From positions 2,435,747 to 2,499,746 of the forward strand of contig NC_089179.1 in NCBI RefSeq assembly GCF_947507565.1: DNA of 64,000 nucleotides, written 5' to 3'. The translations under genes and the position numbers were made by a program. Shown piece by piece: positions 21,396-33,135 of the stretch. The notes beneath the pieces were generated by a model that saw only the letters and a list, made by a program, of their open reading frames with translations, did no database searches and was not told where the DNA came from. This DNA is from Oscarella lobularis (Eukaryota > Porifera > Homoscleromorpha > Homosclerophorida > Oscarellidae). Each line of letters begins with the position of its first letter. The first letter of the stretch is position 1.

Positions 21396-21967
21396 AATAA
21401 AGAAGCTATCCTTCCAAAGCAGATTGTATCATTTGCAGAGAAAGTGGCCTCTGCTTTGGCTTACATGCACGGGTTGAAGAAACCGCTGGTCCACAGAGAT
21501 TTGAAACCGGCAAATATTTTGGTACAAGAGTCAGATATTTCTCTTTTTTTAAATACATAAAACCACCATAGGTTGATGAAGGACGAGAAAACGTCTATCT
21601 TTGCGACATGGGCCTAGCGACAGTCAAAACAAGTCTGGCCACACTCACTTCTTGCGGCTCCGATGGAACGGCGAGTTATATTTTTCCGGAGACGGCACTT
21701 CAAAGAAAATTTGGTTCTGCGTCTGATGTTTGGGCATTCGGTCTCATTCTGGTTGAGATGGCTACCGAAATGAGAGCGTGGGGTTCCCTTGTTACAGCCG
21801 TTGAGTTAGCTACCCTTCTTGTTCAGTCTGCTCAGCCGCCTTCCCTCGCGCACGTTCCAATTCACCTCACGTCCCTTTGTGGAAAGTGCCTTGCCTATTC
21901 CCCCAAGGATCGTCCAACAATGGTGAGAATTGCGGCCGATCTAAGAGAAATGACAATTAGATACTGA
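21396..21967 (+). CDS. Protein kinase C-lobe, two exons, N-lobe missing
   Basis: Exon 21396-21521, after an acceptor TGTACAG, encodes AEKVASALAYMHGL and the catalytic loop VHRDLKPANIL. A 50-bp intron (21522-21571) joins it in frame to 21572-21967 with YLCDMGLATVK (the DFG site reads DMG), GTASYIFPE (APE site reads FPE), SDVWAFGLILVEMAT and RPTMVRIAADLREM. Subdomains VIb to XI are present and in order; the HRD Asp and its following Lys are kept. The N-lobe with the Gly loop and VAIK Lys was not found upstream, so the gene is partial or has exons I cannot assign. The style is TKL/RIPK-like rather than classical AGC/CMGC. Confidence 0.78.
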
Positions 21968-23151
21968 TTTGTTTTATGGTAAACGTTTTTGTTGCTCTAA
22001 TTTTGTTTGGAGTTGATTTTCTTGAGAGATCTGAGTTGCTCTAAACCTTAAGTTGAGTTGGGTTGAAAAATGACTTATGCGCGTAACACTTCCTTTTGTT
22101 TGGTTCAATTGTAAAGAAGTTGTTTGACGCTACGGCAAATATTTAAACATGACAGAAAAACCTTCATTTATCTAATTTTCTTCCATGTCGTCAGCAATCG
22201 TGTCCGCGACGAGAGAAAAAGCGTCCAAGGCTTTGTCCACATTTCCGGGTTGCTGCCTTCAATTATCTGCCAGTATTTTGTCTGCCAAATTTTTGAAGTC
22301 ATCGGAAAAAGGCATGGGCATTGGCCTTCTGTCTTGATCAATGTCCACCTCCTGTAGATCATTGACATCCAAATTAAATCAATGGCTTCGACCTCCTAAA
22401 TTAGAAGATATTTGTATATATAGAGGTATCTAGTAAAACCTTCAATTTCTGGAGCATGGTACAGAAGCTCTGGAATTCCTGCAGGCGATTCCGCCTGCTT
22501 GCTTTTCCTAACGCGATAAAAGTTCCACTCGCGAGCTATTTTGTTTAGCTCATTTTGTATTACATTCATAAAGCAGTATCGAACACAGTCCTGTGTTTAA
22601 AAACGTTAGAACGCGCAGGGTAACAGCACTTATGAAAGTTTGAAGTTAAAGCCAATGGAGGTAAAAATAATTATAGGCAGTGTACACATCACTTGTTTCT
22701 CAAAACTTGAAGCTTATTTCAGTGCCTTTTCTTGTTTGGTTGCACGTGACGCCACAGGTGCACAAAAAGATCCAAATGAAAAAACTTCAAATACCTGCTA
22801 TAGATAAGGGAATACGCGTACCTTCTGCGGTTCTGCGAAGGTCGGGTCTTTCGAAAGACAATTAGAGCATTTTAAAAACAAATACAGCATTTGAAATAAT
22901 TGTGTGCTTTTCAATCTTACTTACGTCTCCTAAATTAAATTGTGTTACTATTCACACAATTACCCAAGTTAATTTAATTTAAATATACTTTCTTCGCACG
23001 AAAGAATCTTTTTCTGAGGAACTAACAGGGAAAAAATATAGAGCATTAGAATTGAAAATTCATCAGATGTTATACAAAATTTACATTTGCCTTTACACTT
23101 AACAGCACTTTGTTCCAGCTCTTTTATTCTTCTCTAAAAAATTCTATCCGT
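21968..23151. other. Mostly non-coding; one acidic minus-strand relic
   Basis: At 22375-22172 the minus strand reads an acidic peptide (LDVNDLQEVDIDQD, FSDDFKNLADKILADN), one in-frame TGA, then QQPGNVDKALDAFSLV and a TAG. The single interruption in an otherwise protein-like frame suggests a decayed exon of unknown family. The rest is AT-rich with no recognisable gene. Confidence 0.35.
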
Positions 23152-26100
23152 TTAATCAACTACACGCAATCTGCTTCTTTTCTTTATAACAGGAAAAGGA
23201 GAAAATCAGTAGCGTTAACTAAATTACTTGAATCAGTTAGTTTTCTGCTTACCGGCATCTGTCTTCTTCTCTCACCAACAGGTGCTACAGAAAATTGAAG
23301 TGCTAGAGCAAACATGCAGTTAATTAACATTATTCAGGATCCTACCCTAAGCAACCTCACCCAATTCCGCGGCTGGTGGTGGGGGCAGGGCAGACTTTCG
23401 ATACGCATGCGCGCGTTGCTACGAGCGAACTTGTTACTTTCGTTGTCGATTTCTCTGTGTTCGTAAGGAATATACACTTGTACGGAAGGTGAGAAACTTC
23501 TTATTGACCGATGGTTTATCCACCAAAGTATCAGAGTCGGGGACCCTCTACTTGTGGTACCTAAATTTCAGCCTGTTTTCTTGCCTTAGTAGAGTTTGTC
23601 AATGCGTCCAATTTACTGTGCGCAAATTATTTAACATATCGCTATTGCTCGGGTGTAGGAACGAGAATCAACTGACGAAAGAGGTATCTAATATCGCTTT
23701 TTTGGAAAACACGCTTTTCGATGTGAAACTCTGTTAGCGATACGTCCGTTTTTTGTTAGGTATGAGGCTAAATATTTTGCACTTTGGGTTTATTATATAT
23801 AGTTGTGGTCCAGGTATCGATCTCTTTGAGTGGCCGACGCAAATTTCTTTCGTGCTGCTGCGGCAGGTACGGACTCAATTTCCGTCCTTAAATGACTCAG
23901 AAACTCGCCTGTCGTGTAGTAGTCATCCGCTTCTTCTCTGTCCTCTTCTCCATCGTCATCGACTTCATGCTGTGCTTGATCATCTGGTTGTTCGATAGCT
24001 GAAGTTGCAGGTTGGGCGCTTAGAGACTTGGAAAAGGATTGTCCAAGTTCTTTTACTTTTTCCTGCAGAAATCGCTCACAGAAGACACAGGACGTCGTTG
24101 CTGCTAAGCACTCCTGGTGGAACGAGTGGCCACAGCTGAGCAGTATGGCCGTGTCACTCTGGCTGGAGCACGTTTCCAAGTCGCACAGCAAATCGTCAGA
24201 GGGTATTTTTGAAGTGGAGAATCCCAGTGGAAACAAGCGTTGATCCAATGTGCAGCCTAGGACGCCTAGTTTAAAGAATTTTCTTTTCTTTGATTCCGTC
24301 ATCTCTCCACTTGTGCTGTTTTGAAAGATGTCGACGAATTTCGCTACCAGATACTCCGCAGACTTTCCCGCCAGGTGTGACACGTTTTGTTTTGCAGGCA
24401 TTTTTGCTGGAGGCGCCAAAAAGTTTGCCGCGAAAGCTGTGTCGAACTTTTTGGCGCTAAGGACGTGCGCAAACTCTGCAATCTGTTGAGCACTTGCCCA
24501 AGACGGACACTGCATTCTCAAGAGACTGTGGAAAATTTCCACTTTTTTTTCACTAAGGACGTTCAAGTATCTGGAGAAGGTCGGCGTCCATTCAGGTAAG
24601 ACGGTTTCATAGTGCAGCCAGTCACTTATAGTGGAGAGCATGGCCTTGTTATAATGGTGACGCTGCTGTATGATAAATACTATTGATAGCCGGATCATCG
24701 AGTTTTGCCATAGATGGTACAGGCTGCCACGATGGATGGTTGAGTAGAAGAAGAAAACTAGTGGGACAAGCTCATCTAAGAGGTGACGCAGAAGTAGAAA
24801 TTCTCGATCCTTTCCGATTTCAAATAGAGCCAAGATGTTTTCTCGAATCATCATCCACCCACCGATCACCGCTGCGATCAAAGTCGTCATCCGTTCGTAA
24901 CGAGGCTTCTTTGGCAGTACTTTGCGGGTGCCAAAGAGATGCTTAAATAGCCCTATAACATACATATAAGTATATATATATTATATTATATATTAATATG
25001 TATCAATAAAATATATAGAATATTTATTAATTTAGTATATGTTTATATAATGTACAGGTATTACCTTCAAAGATCGGATGGTAAAGGGTAAACAGATTTT
25101 CTAACGAGTTCAAGTAGATATGAAACGGGCCTAAGACAGGCAGCAGAGAGTTGAAAACTGCATGCTCAGGGTTCTAATAATTAAGTAATGATAAATGAGG
25201 GTTAACACGTATTCTATAATAAGTAATGGACTAGTTTACCTGAGCAATAATATTTTTTTGAAAATAGAACGTTGGATAATCGCCTATTGACGGCAAAGCA
25301 TTTTGCTTCAGGTACCTGAAAAATAATTTAGTAATATTTATTCAAAATCTAATTAGTTTACTGTTTCAGAGACGGGTGAATATCTAAGGCATTTGTCAGC
25401 ACGCACTTGTAATCTTCCATTGATTTCAGATTTTGATGAAGCTCGTCGATCAGTCGAACACTTCGGAGGAGATCAAGTTCTCTTTGATTGGGTGCCTCGT
25501 AGCACCTAGGATAGAGTCTTTACCAGTCGATATTGTTTGGTTTCCGGCACTTACCGTAAATCAACTAAAGTTTTATGAATATCTTTCAAATTGAGATTTC
25601 GGAAATTCTCCGGAAGAGAAGACAGCCAGTTTTTTGTGAAGTATTCGGGTAAATACGTGGAAACGTGATCCCAGGTGCGTCCGACGTTAACAGCTCCTTT
25701 ATTGGTATCAGATGTTGGCTTGTAGTGAATGGACGTCGTTTGAGGAAGAGGGAGAGGAATTCCCCCAATTGTATCTTGTACGTCAACTATGCACGTAGCC
25801 ATGTGTATGGCAGTTGATGTTACAGATGATGTCGGGCGTTGAATGGTGTGAATGGCGTGGAAGTCGTCGATAATGAGCAAGGTAAGCTGATTATTATCAA
25901 CCGCACTTCTAATAAATGTTTCTACCTATTATTTATACATGAATTATAATAAATATATATCTGGGGCATATTCACCTGTTTTTTATTGTCTTTCGCGAGA
26001 TCCTTTCTGAATCTCAGTATCGTTCGAGGATGGCCACATATTCCGATCGATCTTCCACACTCAAGAGCTGCTTCGGAGCAGCCTGCGAGAGACAAATGCA

Positions 26101-28670
26101 ACCCAACGTCGTTGACAAATGTGGTTAGTTGCCGAAAATCATGATTTCAAAATTTTTAGTTTGAATAATTTACAATTTTTTACCTGGTTGCCAAGGTATG
26201 CAAGACGATACAGTTCAGCTACCACTCTCTGGCGCTTTAGGTCGCCTCTTCTGTCCACGTCTAAACTGCTCGAGTATTCGCTGGTGATAACCTTCTTCAG
26301 GATGTCGAACAGCCCAGGAGCGTGCACGCTGCAGAATTCTTCCATTTCATCTGCTCTGTATAATTTGTTTCCTTCCCTGCCGATATGATGGTCGAAGAGA
26401 GCCTTCTGGAAGGATTTCATCAGCCCAGAGAAGTCTATTAGTAGGACATTAATTAAATGCTAAAATGCAGATGGAGACCTGTCTGCTCAATTACCGGGAT
26501 TCGACCGAGACTCCTCAAGTCTCCTGTTCTCGTCTTCTAAGTCTGATATCCGACGGCGACACCTCGACAACTCACTCTGCATGCGTCCCAGTTCGGCTTT
26601 TGTTCTGGCAAGCTCGGTAGTACCCCGAGTTCTTTCCAAATCGGACACTTCCGTGCAGGTAGGCTGCGAAATCAAATTAGCATAATGCTAATACAGGTTA
26701 CGTAGTACAAACCTGTACGGCAGCAACTCTCTTGGCCGGTGGTTCGTAGCGAGGATGTTCGATGAGCTGCTCGCACGAATCCATCTCCTTGAAGTGGTAC
26801 CAGCACACGTACGCAGCAGGCTCTCCGGTTATTTCGTCGAGAGGAGCGCAAAGACGAGACGGACACGCGCGCAGGGAGCCTGAACAGCGATCCGCATCGA
26901 AGCGAAAAGCACAACGACGAAATTCGTCGTAGCGAATACGCGAATGGTCAAGGCAAAGGCAAACGTCGTCGTAGAATCCGCGTTCTCTTGCTTCTCTACC
27001 GTTGTAGGTTTCGAGGGTGCCGAAGCAAGGCGTTTCAGACGCGCGTCGCGCTCGCGTGACGTGGCCGAGAGTGTAAAAACACTGCGCGAGGCTGTTCATA
27101 ACTGAAGCAATCCACGAAATCGTCGAAACCGAAGGCGCGCGAACGATCTGTCGATCTGGCAGGATCGGGCTGTAAGTTCGCGCGATTTTTGCACGATTTA
27201 GCTACAGAATGGAACATTTCTTCGCTACGTAAGTTTGCTAGTAGCTGTTCTAGAGCGAAACGTCACGACGTTGCGAAGATAAGATCAGCTGAGGATTGGC
27301 CCGCCGACTTCAGCGCCGTTTTTCTCGAAACACGTACCCTATTTTTTTATTTACGTATGAGTCAGATGAAAGTGTGATAAATGCTCTTTCGATCGGTGCG
27401 TCGTTCGAGCTTATCGTGGGTGACCCCGCCTTATCGTGGCTGATCGAATTCGATTAAGTAATTATCCTATACGTAATTCGCCTAGCAACGCGCGCATGCG
27501 TATCGAAAGTCTGCCCTGCCGGTGGTGGGTGGTAGTGACTGAGATAATGAAGATAATGAAAATGACAAAAGTGGTGAAAGTTCAGTTGTTGGTGAGAATT
27601 TAACCATTCACACAAACCTCACCTTGAGCTTGTGAAAGAGGTTTTCTGTTTTCAGAGCAAGCAAAAGCAGGAAATTTAAAATTAGTCAAAAATGCAACGC
27701 ACTTGCACATACTTTACAACCACATAAATTACCTTGAGCAGTTTCTGGTAATTTCTAAAAAGAACAGCATTTACATAAAAAACAAATCTCCATTATTGTC
27801 ACCTCTATTTGCTTTGAGGCTTCTTTCAGTTCAAAATTTTCTTTTACTAACTCATTAATTTCGATCTAAAAGCAAGAATTGCAATTCATGAAAGACTCAT
27901 TACTGCTACCTTTATTTCGTCATCAGCTTCTTGTTTTAATTAAGAGAAATTATTTACTGTAGTCATGAACAGCGGCTGACACAAGAGCCATTTGAAGGAA
28001 TCAACTTTTGTATACATTCTCTTTCAATTTTACTTTCATAATCCTGTAAACTTTTACAGCGCCATTGTCATCTATTATAGTGTACTATTATTATTCATAC
28101 ATTCATCGACGGCGTATGCACAATCAATTAACCCATAGCCTTCTCCCTGCTTTTTGCCGGGTCACCGTAGCCAATCAATGTCCTAGCAGCATATAGCTTG
28201 TCAGCAATTTTCCTAATTTTCGCCGAAGTATTAACAGTCTGGAAGCCTGGTTTTGTTCCTTCATCAAATCAAGATATATTGTCTTATCATCAGGGATCTT
28301 AATCATCTCTCTAAAGTAAACTAAAGTAAACTATTTAAATTAACACTGTTGAAAATATAACTAACATTCGGAACAGCAAACGCCTCGCAGAATTGGTGCG
28401 CAATTGAACCAGAAAATTGTCTCTCATCGCCGATGTTTCCAGCTAATTGCACAAAGCACTTATCCGTCATTCTGTCGCTAGCGCTTTCTCCTGTCCTACG
28501 CGAATAAGTTTTGGACGTTGCGCTTGACGAGCGAGGCCCGTCGCGCTTTGGCACGTCAGCTCCACCGTCACTGGATGTAGCATCGTTGCTGTTTCCACGG
28601 ACGGCTTTGTAATCTTGTATGTCATTAGAAACAGCACAAATCTGACATTGTAAAATATCACTGTTACCTG
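23152..28670 (-). CDS. Microexon coiled-coil gene, interrupted by a transposon
   Basis: A host-type gene I do not recognise, built of very short minus-strand exons with good GT/AG borders. Certain exons: 27929-27910 (20 nt), 27865-27803 (63 nt, IEINELVKENFELKEASKQ), 27754-27733 (22 nt) and 27645-27623 (23 nt), which join as KLPETAQENLFHKLK; a 32-nt exon beginning 27538 that is split by the transposon at 23384-27520 and ends at 23361; then 23284-23253 (32 nt) and the last exon 23181-23152 (KRSRLRVVD, stop). Likely upstream exons: about 28670-28370 (CQICAVSNDIQDYKAVRGN, MTDKCFVQLAGN) and about 28270-28130 (SAKIRKIADKLYAARTLIGY). The peptides are charged and coiled-coil-prone with a basic tail. 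The 5' end is undefined. Confidence 0.5.
23384..27520 (-). mobile_element. Transposon of unassigned superfamily, 4.1 kb, 38-bp TIR, 9-bp duplication
   Basis: The ends are perfect 38-bp inverted repeats beginning GGCAGGGCAGACTTTCGATA (23384-23421) and its complement (27483-27520). They are flanked by an identical 9-bp direct repeat GGTGGTGGG at 23375-23383 and 27521-27529. The only gene inside is the nine-exon RING protein. The insertion lies within a short exon of the microexon gene. A 9-bp duplication suggests a Mutator-like mechanism, but the encoded protein does not look like a MULE transposase to me. Confidence 0.88.
23793..27099 (-). CDS. Nine-exon RING-finger protein, putative novel transposase
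   Basis: Exons, minus strand: 27099-26713 (Cys-rich N-terminus from ATG), 26663-26495 (coiled coil, ELARTKAELGRMQSELSRCR), 26434-26184, 26082-25976 (GCSEAALECGRSIGICGHPR), 25886-25555 (LTLLIIDDFHAIHTIQRPTS), 25505-25362, 25315-25240, 25173-25065 (VLGPFHIYLNSLENL) and 24952-23793. The last exon ends with a RING-like finger (CDLETCSSQSD, LLSCGHSFHQECL, SCVFC) and an acidic tail. All junctions keep phase except exon 3 to 4, where canonical GT/AG gives a one-base mismatch. I recall related proteins as recurrent uncharacterised families in sponge and cnidarian genomes. Being the sole gene between perfect TIRs, it is the candidate transposase; IIDDFH and the GPxH..NS.E motif could hold acidic catalytic residues. 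Function is inferred. Confidence 0.68.
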
Positions 28671-29797
28671 CTTTGCCTTAAGGTACTGTAACCCACTCTA
28701 TTTGGGTCGCTAGGAGGTAATATCAAAGTCGTTTCCAATTCTTGGGGCGTTATAGACATCCCAAACCTTTTGATAACGTCAGTTCTGTGATGGTTGGGTT
28801 AGGCGCATATAACTACTAGTTCACCCATAAACGTCCAAAGCAAGAAAAGGTGCCCATTACTCCACGTATCATCGATAAGCTCGATGATCTACACAGCGGC
28901 ACAGGTGACGGTCAGTGAAACTAGATATTAGCTTCCGGGCCCTTAGTAGGTGGTGTAATTACTCGATCAACGAATGCTACCTTTCAACTAGCGTTAAAGA
29001 AAGTGTACGTTGAGCCAGTCGTTAGCGCAGTTGCACGTTTTTTACTGTCAGTAAGAAAGCCAAAACGGTGTAACTAAATGTTTACTAAGCATGTCTATCT
29101 TTATACTCTCTGTATTATTCCAATAAAGGAAAATACAATGTTCAGTTTTATAAGTGTGAAAGGTGAATTACTATCAGCGGCGTAACCAAGATTTAGGTAA
29201 CGGGGACAGAGATGCTTCGCGCAAAAAAGCGCAAAAAATTTTTTAATGTGGGCGTCGTTACCACAATTTAAAATGTCTTATAGTACCTGTATGCGTGAAC
29301 TGTTTCATTTTTTTTCACGCACGATACGCAAAAAAATTGAGGAAGGCAGAAAGCCGAAAACACTGCCTGGGTTTGTCGTTTTTGTTACGCGTATTGAAGA
29401 TACGGAAGTCGCTCATAAAAAAGAAGACTACAAATACGAAGAAAACTGCGAATCGTCAACGGCAAAGAAAAAGAAGAATGCAACGTACACAAAGAAACCT
29501 CGAAAGGTACCACCAACAAAGAACATTCGAAAATAGTTACTATTAATTACTATTAGAGTAACCCAATAATTGTCACCTTTATTTGTTCTAATTGGTCTTT
29601 AGTTTTTTTATTTTCTAGTTCTCATTCCTTGATCTAACAAGCAGTATTTTGCAAATCTGCCACGTGACCCGGAGAAACGGTCGGGTCAAACGACCTTGTA
29701 GCCTCAGACCCTTTACAGCGTGCTAAACGTGGTCGTGGGTGCCTGCTTGAACCGTGTGGGCAGTATACAGGGACTGAACCAACGATAGACAAATCAA
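28671..29797. other. No recognisable gene
   Basis: Short Lys/Arg-rich frames occur at 29246-29546 on the plus strand, without motifs. A sequence reading TTAAGGTACTGTAACCCAC at about 28678 vaguely resembles a Kolobok end but has no partner. Confidence 0.4.
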
Positions 29798-29828
29798 CGA
29801 TCGAGCAACCGCTCCGGTTGCTCGATCG
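29798..29828. repeat. Perfect 14-bp-arm palindrome
   Basis: CGATCGAGCAACCG, loop CTC, CGGTTGCTCGATCG. It lies at the point where the Kolobok copy A transposase stops being recognisable, so it may mark a secondary insertion or a deletion junction. Confidence 0.8.
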
Positions 29829-29859
29829 CTGATTCGCTGAAGCCCGAAACGTGTTATGA

Positions 29860-31522
29860 CGCAGTCGAAACTTATTATTTGGAATCCAATTTCCGAGGCG
29901 AGCACCCATCCTTTTGTGCACGTGACCAACACAATCGAGTTTCCGGACTGCATGCTCGTTTCCGTAAATATTTTTTATTGCGTCGAATGAACTTGAGTCG
30001 CCGTCGCCGATGAACGTCGTGTATCTAAGATTCGCGTAAAACATGAGAAAAAGGAAAAGACCAATTTACCTCAATTTGTATTTCTCGATTGACCTGCTAA
30101 AGATAATTTCCGCGCCCTTTGTCTTCATCGCCTTGGCAGACCCGGAATATTATTTTCAGCACCTGGGTTCGTGCTTCACCAGCCATTCTTCATACGCGGG
30201 GCTGCTTTTATCGATTCTGAATCACTGATAATGGCATCAACATCAAATAATTTGTGTCATGTATTACTACTGTACAGTAGTACATCCAATTCTTGGAATG
30301 ATTTACAAAAAGAGGAGAACACGTTGAAGTCAATCACGCTTCTTTCAAGTACTACGACTTGTACACCGTAGAGCGAACTGAATTCACGTCTCGCCGATGT
30401 GCCGTCAAAAGAAATTGCGACGTCGATTACATCATTTTCAGTCGCTCCAATTCGTTGCCGATGCTTCTCGATGGCCCGTCGAGCAGATTCCTCAAACACC
30501 TGTAAACAAAATTAGGTTATCCAAGAAATTGTGCCTAGTCTAGAACCTAGAACTTACTGTTCCTAAAACCTCACACAGTCCTTCAAAATGATTTTCCCAG
30601 CTGTTGTATAGGGAAGGCATAGGCATATTCATGACTCCGGCAAATCTGACAAATCCAGCCCTGTTGGATTCTGTGCCTAATGCCGCAAGAGCTGTTCTCC
30701 TATTCACATCATAACTTTGCCCGCGGGTGCCGGGACGAAGACGGGAAGTATAGAATGAATGCGACGAAGGGCAGCTATCGCATGTCATGGTAATCATGGA
30801 CGCGAATCCTTTGCGCTCGCCCTCGTTTTCCGATAATGTTACTCCACCCTTCTTGCAGCTACGGCAGACGAGAAACCACAAAATTGCTGGACCGAGTTGA
30901 CGCATATCAATTAGCCGGTATAAAGGGGCGTCAGCGGTCGAGAAAGGTGTGAGAGCATCTTCGCGGCATTCCGCCGATTCACTCGCACGTGCCTGCGAAG
31001 ACGGAGCACTGGCAAGCTTCTCCGCTGACGGTCCGACCGCCGACCGTTGCAAATCTCCTTCTTAAGAACTTCCGGGCACGCCAACCCTTTCCGGTTCTTC
31101 CCTCGACGGTCCCACTGCGGTTTTTTGGCGTAGGATAGCGTCCCTCGAAAGCCTGCTCTTTTTGTCTTCGACTTTTGACCCATTTCAGAGACCAAATGCA
31201 GCGAAAAGAAGTAAAAAGAAAAAGCGCGCGCGTTAGACAAAAAACCACAAGAATCTGGCTTTCTACAGAATTTTCGACTTCGATCACGACGGAAACGTTT
31301 ATCCTGACTCTCGAAAGAACAAGCGAAAACACTAAAACGGGAGTAGAAGGCTGTCTAGAGGAAGAAGAAAACGTCCCTCCTATTCACACGATTTTTTGCA
31401 GGTTCCTCAAGTCGCGCGACCTTCGCATTCGGCGGAAATGAAAGACAAAGGATAGAAAGATCGTGTAAGTTTATTTTTTACAAAAAAATAAGAAAAAGGT
31501 TGGCTTTGTCCACAATACCACC
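29860..31522 (-). mobile_element. Kolobok-type element, truncated (copy A)
   Basis: The right end, at 31522, reads inward GGTGGTATTGTGG, identical to the right end of copy B, and is followed by TTAA (31523-31526), the Kolobok target. The left part is missing: homology fades near 29860, beside a 14-bp palindrome. Confidence 0.7.
29870..31183 (-). pseudogene. Kolobok-type transposase, broken N-terminal half (copy A)
   Basis: Starts at ATG 31183 with the basic leader MGQKSKTKRAGFRG shared with copy B. A frameshift near 31050 is followed by the zinc-ribbon region (FLVCRSCKKGG, TMTCDSCPSSHSF), the signature GQSYDVNRR and FAGVMNMPMPSLYNSW. Later exons give IDVAISFDGTSARREFSSLY (first catalytic Asp), SAKAMKTKGAEIIFSRSIEK, YTTFIGDGDSSSF (second Asp) and KLDCVGHVHKRMGARL. 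The third catalytic block (NESF) and the C-terminus are absent. Stops inside the DUF-like middle exons add to the decay. Exon borders match those of copies B and C. Confidence 0.8.
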
Positions 31523-31526
31523 TTAA

Positions 31527-32778
31527 TTCGCGCTTTGCAATACGTGCAAAGCGAGGTCATTGGCCGTGTGGATACGCTGGCAACCGACAGACATCTCCAG
31601 ATATCAATTTTCATAAATAAAACAGACACATTGATCATCAGTGTGATATTTGGCACTTTGCAAAGTGTCGTGAAGAAGCTGGCATTTTGCTAAAACGACC
31701 AAGGGATCGCCTATAGCTGAAGCCGTCGATTGCAGCAATCAGCAGCCATCTTTGGTGGAATGCTGCAACCTGCCATGCAAATTTTGCGTAAAATATTTAT
31801 GTCAATACTCCACCACATAAGGAATGTTCATCACTGTGCAGGGAGAAAGCATTTTCTTCAGTGAGAGCACCCGCCGTACTCTCCAGCAGAGCAGCGAACG
31901 TGGCTGAGTCTTTGACTCCAGCGTACGAAAAGCTGAAGTCGGTGTAATGACGAAGTAATTGCCCTAATTAATGTAGCCACTTGCCCTGCGAAAAAGGTCT
32001 GCTAGTTCTTCAACGACAGCGTCAGTACACTTTGGGAGCTCTGTTTGAACGTTGCAACACTGAATCATAACAAAAACGTTGCAAGACAATTCGCCAGAAC
32101 CAAAGAAGGGGAAAGGCGCTTCAAATTAGACTGAAGCAAGCGGCGGCACGCAAAGAAGATCCGCCAGAAAAAGAAATACCAATATCTGAAAGATCTTATT
32201 GTACGAAAAAAGGAAGCTCTTTTATCTGGCGGTTATGGGCAAATTGCATGCGAAAGCGCGGCAGAAGAATAGCCTGCCAGTAAATATCCCCAGGTCAAAC
32301 AAGCAAGAGGCCGTAGAGAAGCATAGAACGAGGTTCCGTCTTCGTAGCGAAAAAAATAATTGGCCTTAATTATTTTCGATAACTCCTAATTTCTCGAAGA
32401 TACTTATTTCTCAACTCAATGATATCTCGTCGTTCGTAAAAGAAGGCCTTGTCGCCACGCGTGGCATACCTAAATTTCAGCTTCCGTAGGACTTTGTGAA
32501 GAGTCGATCGTCCTTACGGAAAATTTCCGTCTGTTTTTAATTTAGTGACAATTTTGTCTAAAGTGGGGGTATTCCTGACTCTCGTAAAATTGAGGCACTG
32601 TCTGTTTTATTAATTAAGACCCTCATGACTGTAAACTGACGCGGAACACTAAGTGAATTATCTTTCCATTTTACGAGATGGAATTTATACTCCACTAGGC
32701 GGAGTATAAATTCCCGCAGGCGAAATTTATATTCCGCTTAGTAGAATAGAAATTCCAGAAGACGGAATCTATACTTCA
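31527..32778. other. No gene seen
   Basis: No supported frame. At 32688-32790 there is an imperfect tandem/inverted arrangement of GGAATWTATACTYCRCTAGGCGG-like units (about four), a small repeat of unknown origin. Confidence 0.45.
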
Positions 32779-33135
32779 CTAGGCAGAGCGAGTTGCATAC
32801 ACTTGTACCTCGGGGATTCCTTTTATTTCCTCTTCAGAAAGAACGTAAAGAAAAAGAAAATTTTCGAAACCTCCTTCTGAATGACCCGAAAAAAAGCTAG
32901 AGCGAGTATTTATCAGAATTACGCGGCCTCTATAAACTGTCGCAGTCCTCAAATAATTCAGACTCCACGTTTCCTGGATGGTTGCGTCTAAATATAAAAA
33001 CTGCTTACACAATTGAACATCAATCTCGACGGAGTTGTACCTGTATTCAACCAATTTTGTTAATGCATTGTGGCATGTTGTGCAATTCTCCGCTTCCAGT
33101 TTCTCCAATTCTGATAATATTACTGCCAAATGCAA
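32779..33135 (-). CDS. Possible exon, unknown protein
   Basis: A 118-codon minus-strand frame without stops, with protein-like composition (CTTCHNALTKLVEYRYNSVE, LDATIQETWSLNYLRTATVY, ENFLFLYVLSEEEIKGI). No domain recognised; it ends at a stop. It lies 700 bp left of the minisatellite that hosts Kolobok copy B. Confidence 0.3.
   Translation of the reverse strand: MHLAVILSELEKLEAENCTTCHNALTKLVEYRYNSVEIDVQLCKQFLYLDATIQETWSLNYLRTATVYRGRVILINTRSSFFSGHSEGGFENFLFLYVLSEEEIKGIPEVQVYATRSA

Noticed and set aside
28678-28700. TTAAGGTACTGTAACCCAC as the left end of Kolobok copy A
   Set aside because: It matches only about half of the known end, and more than 1 kb of unrelated sequence separates it from the transposase.
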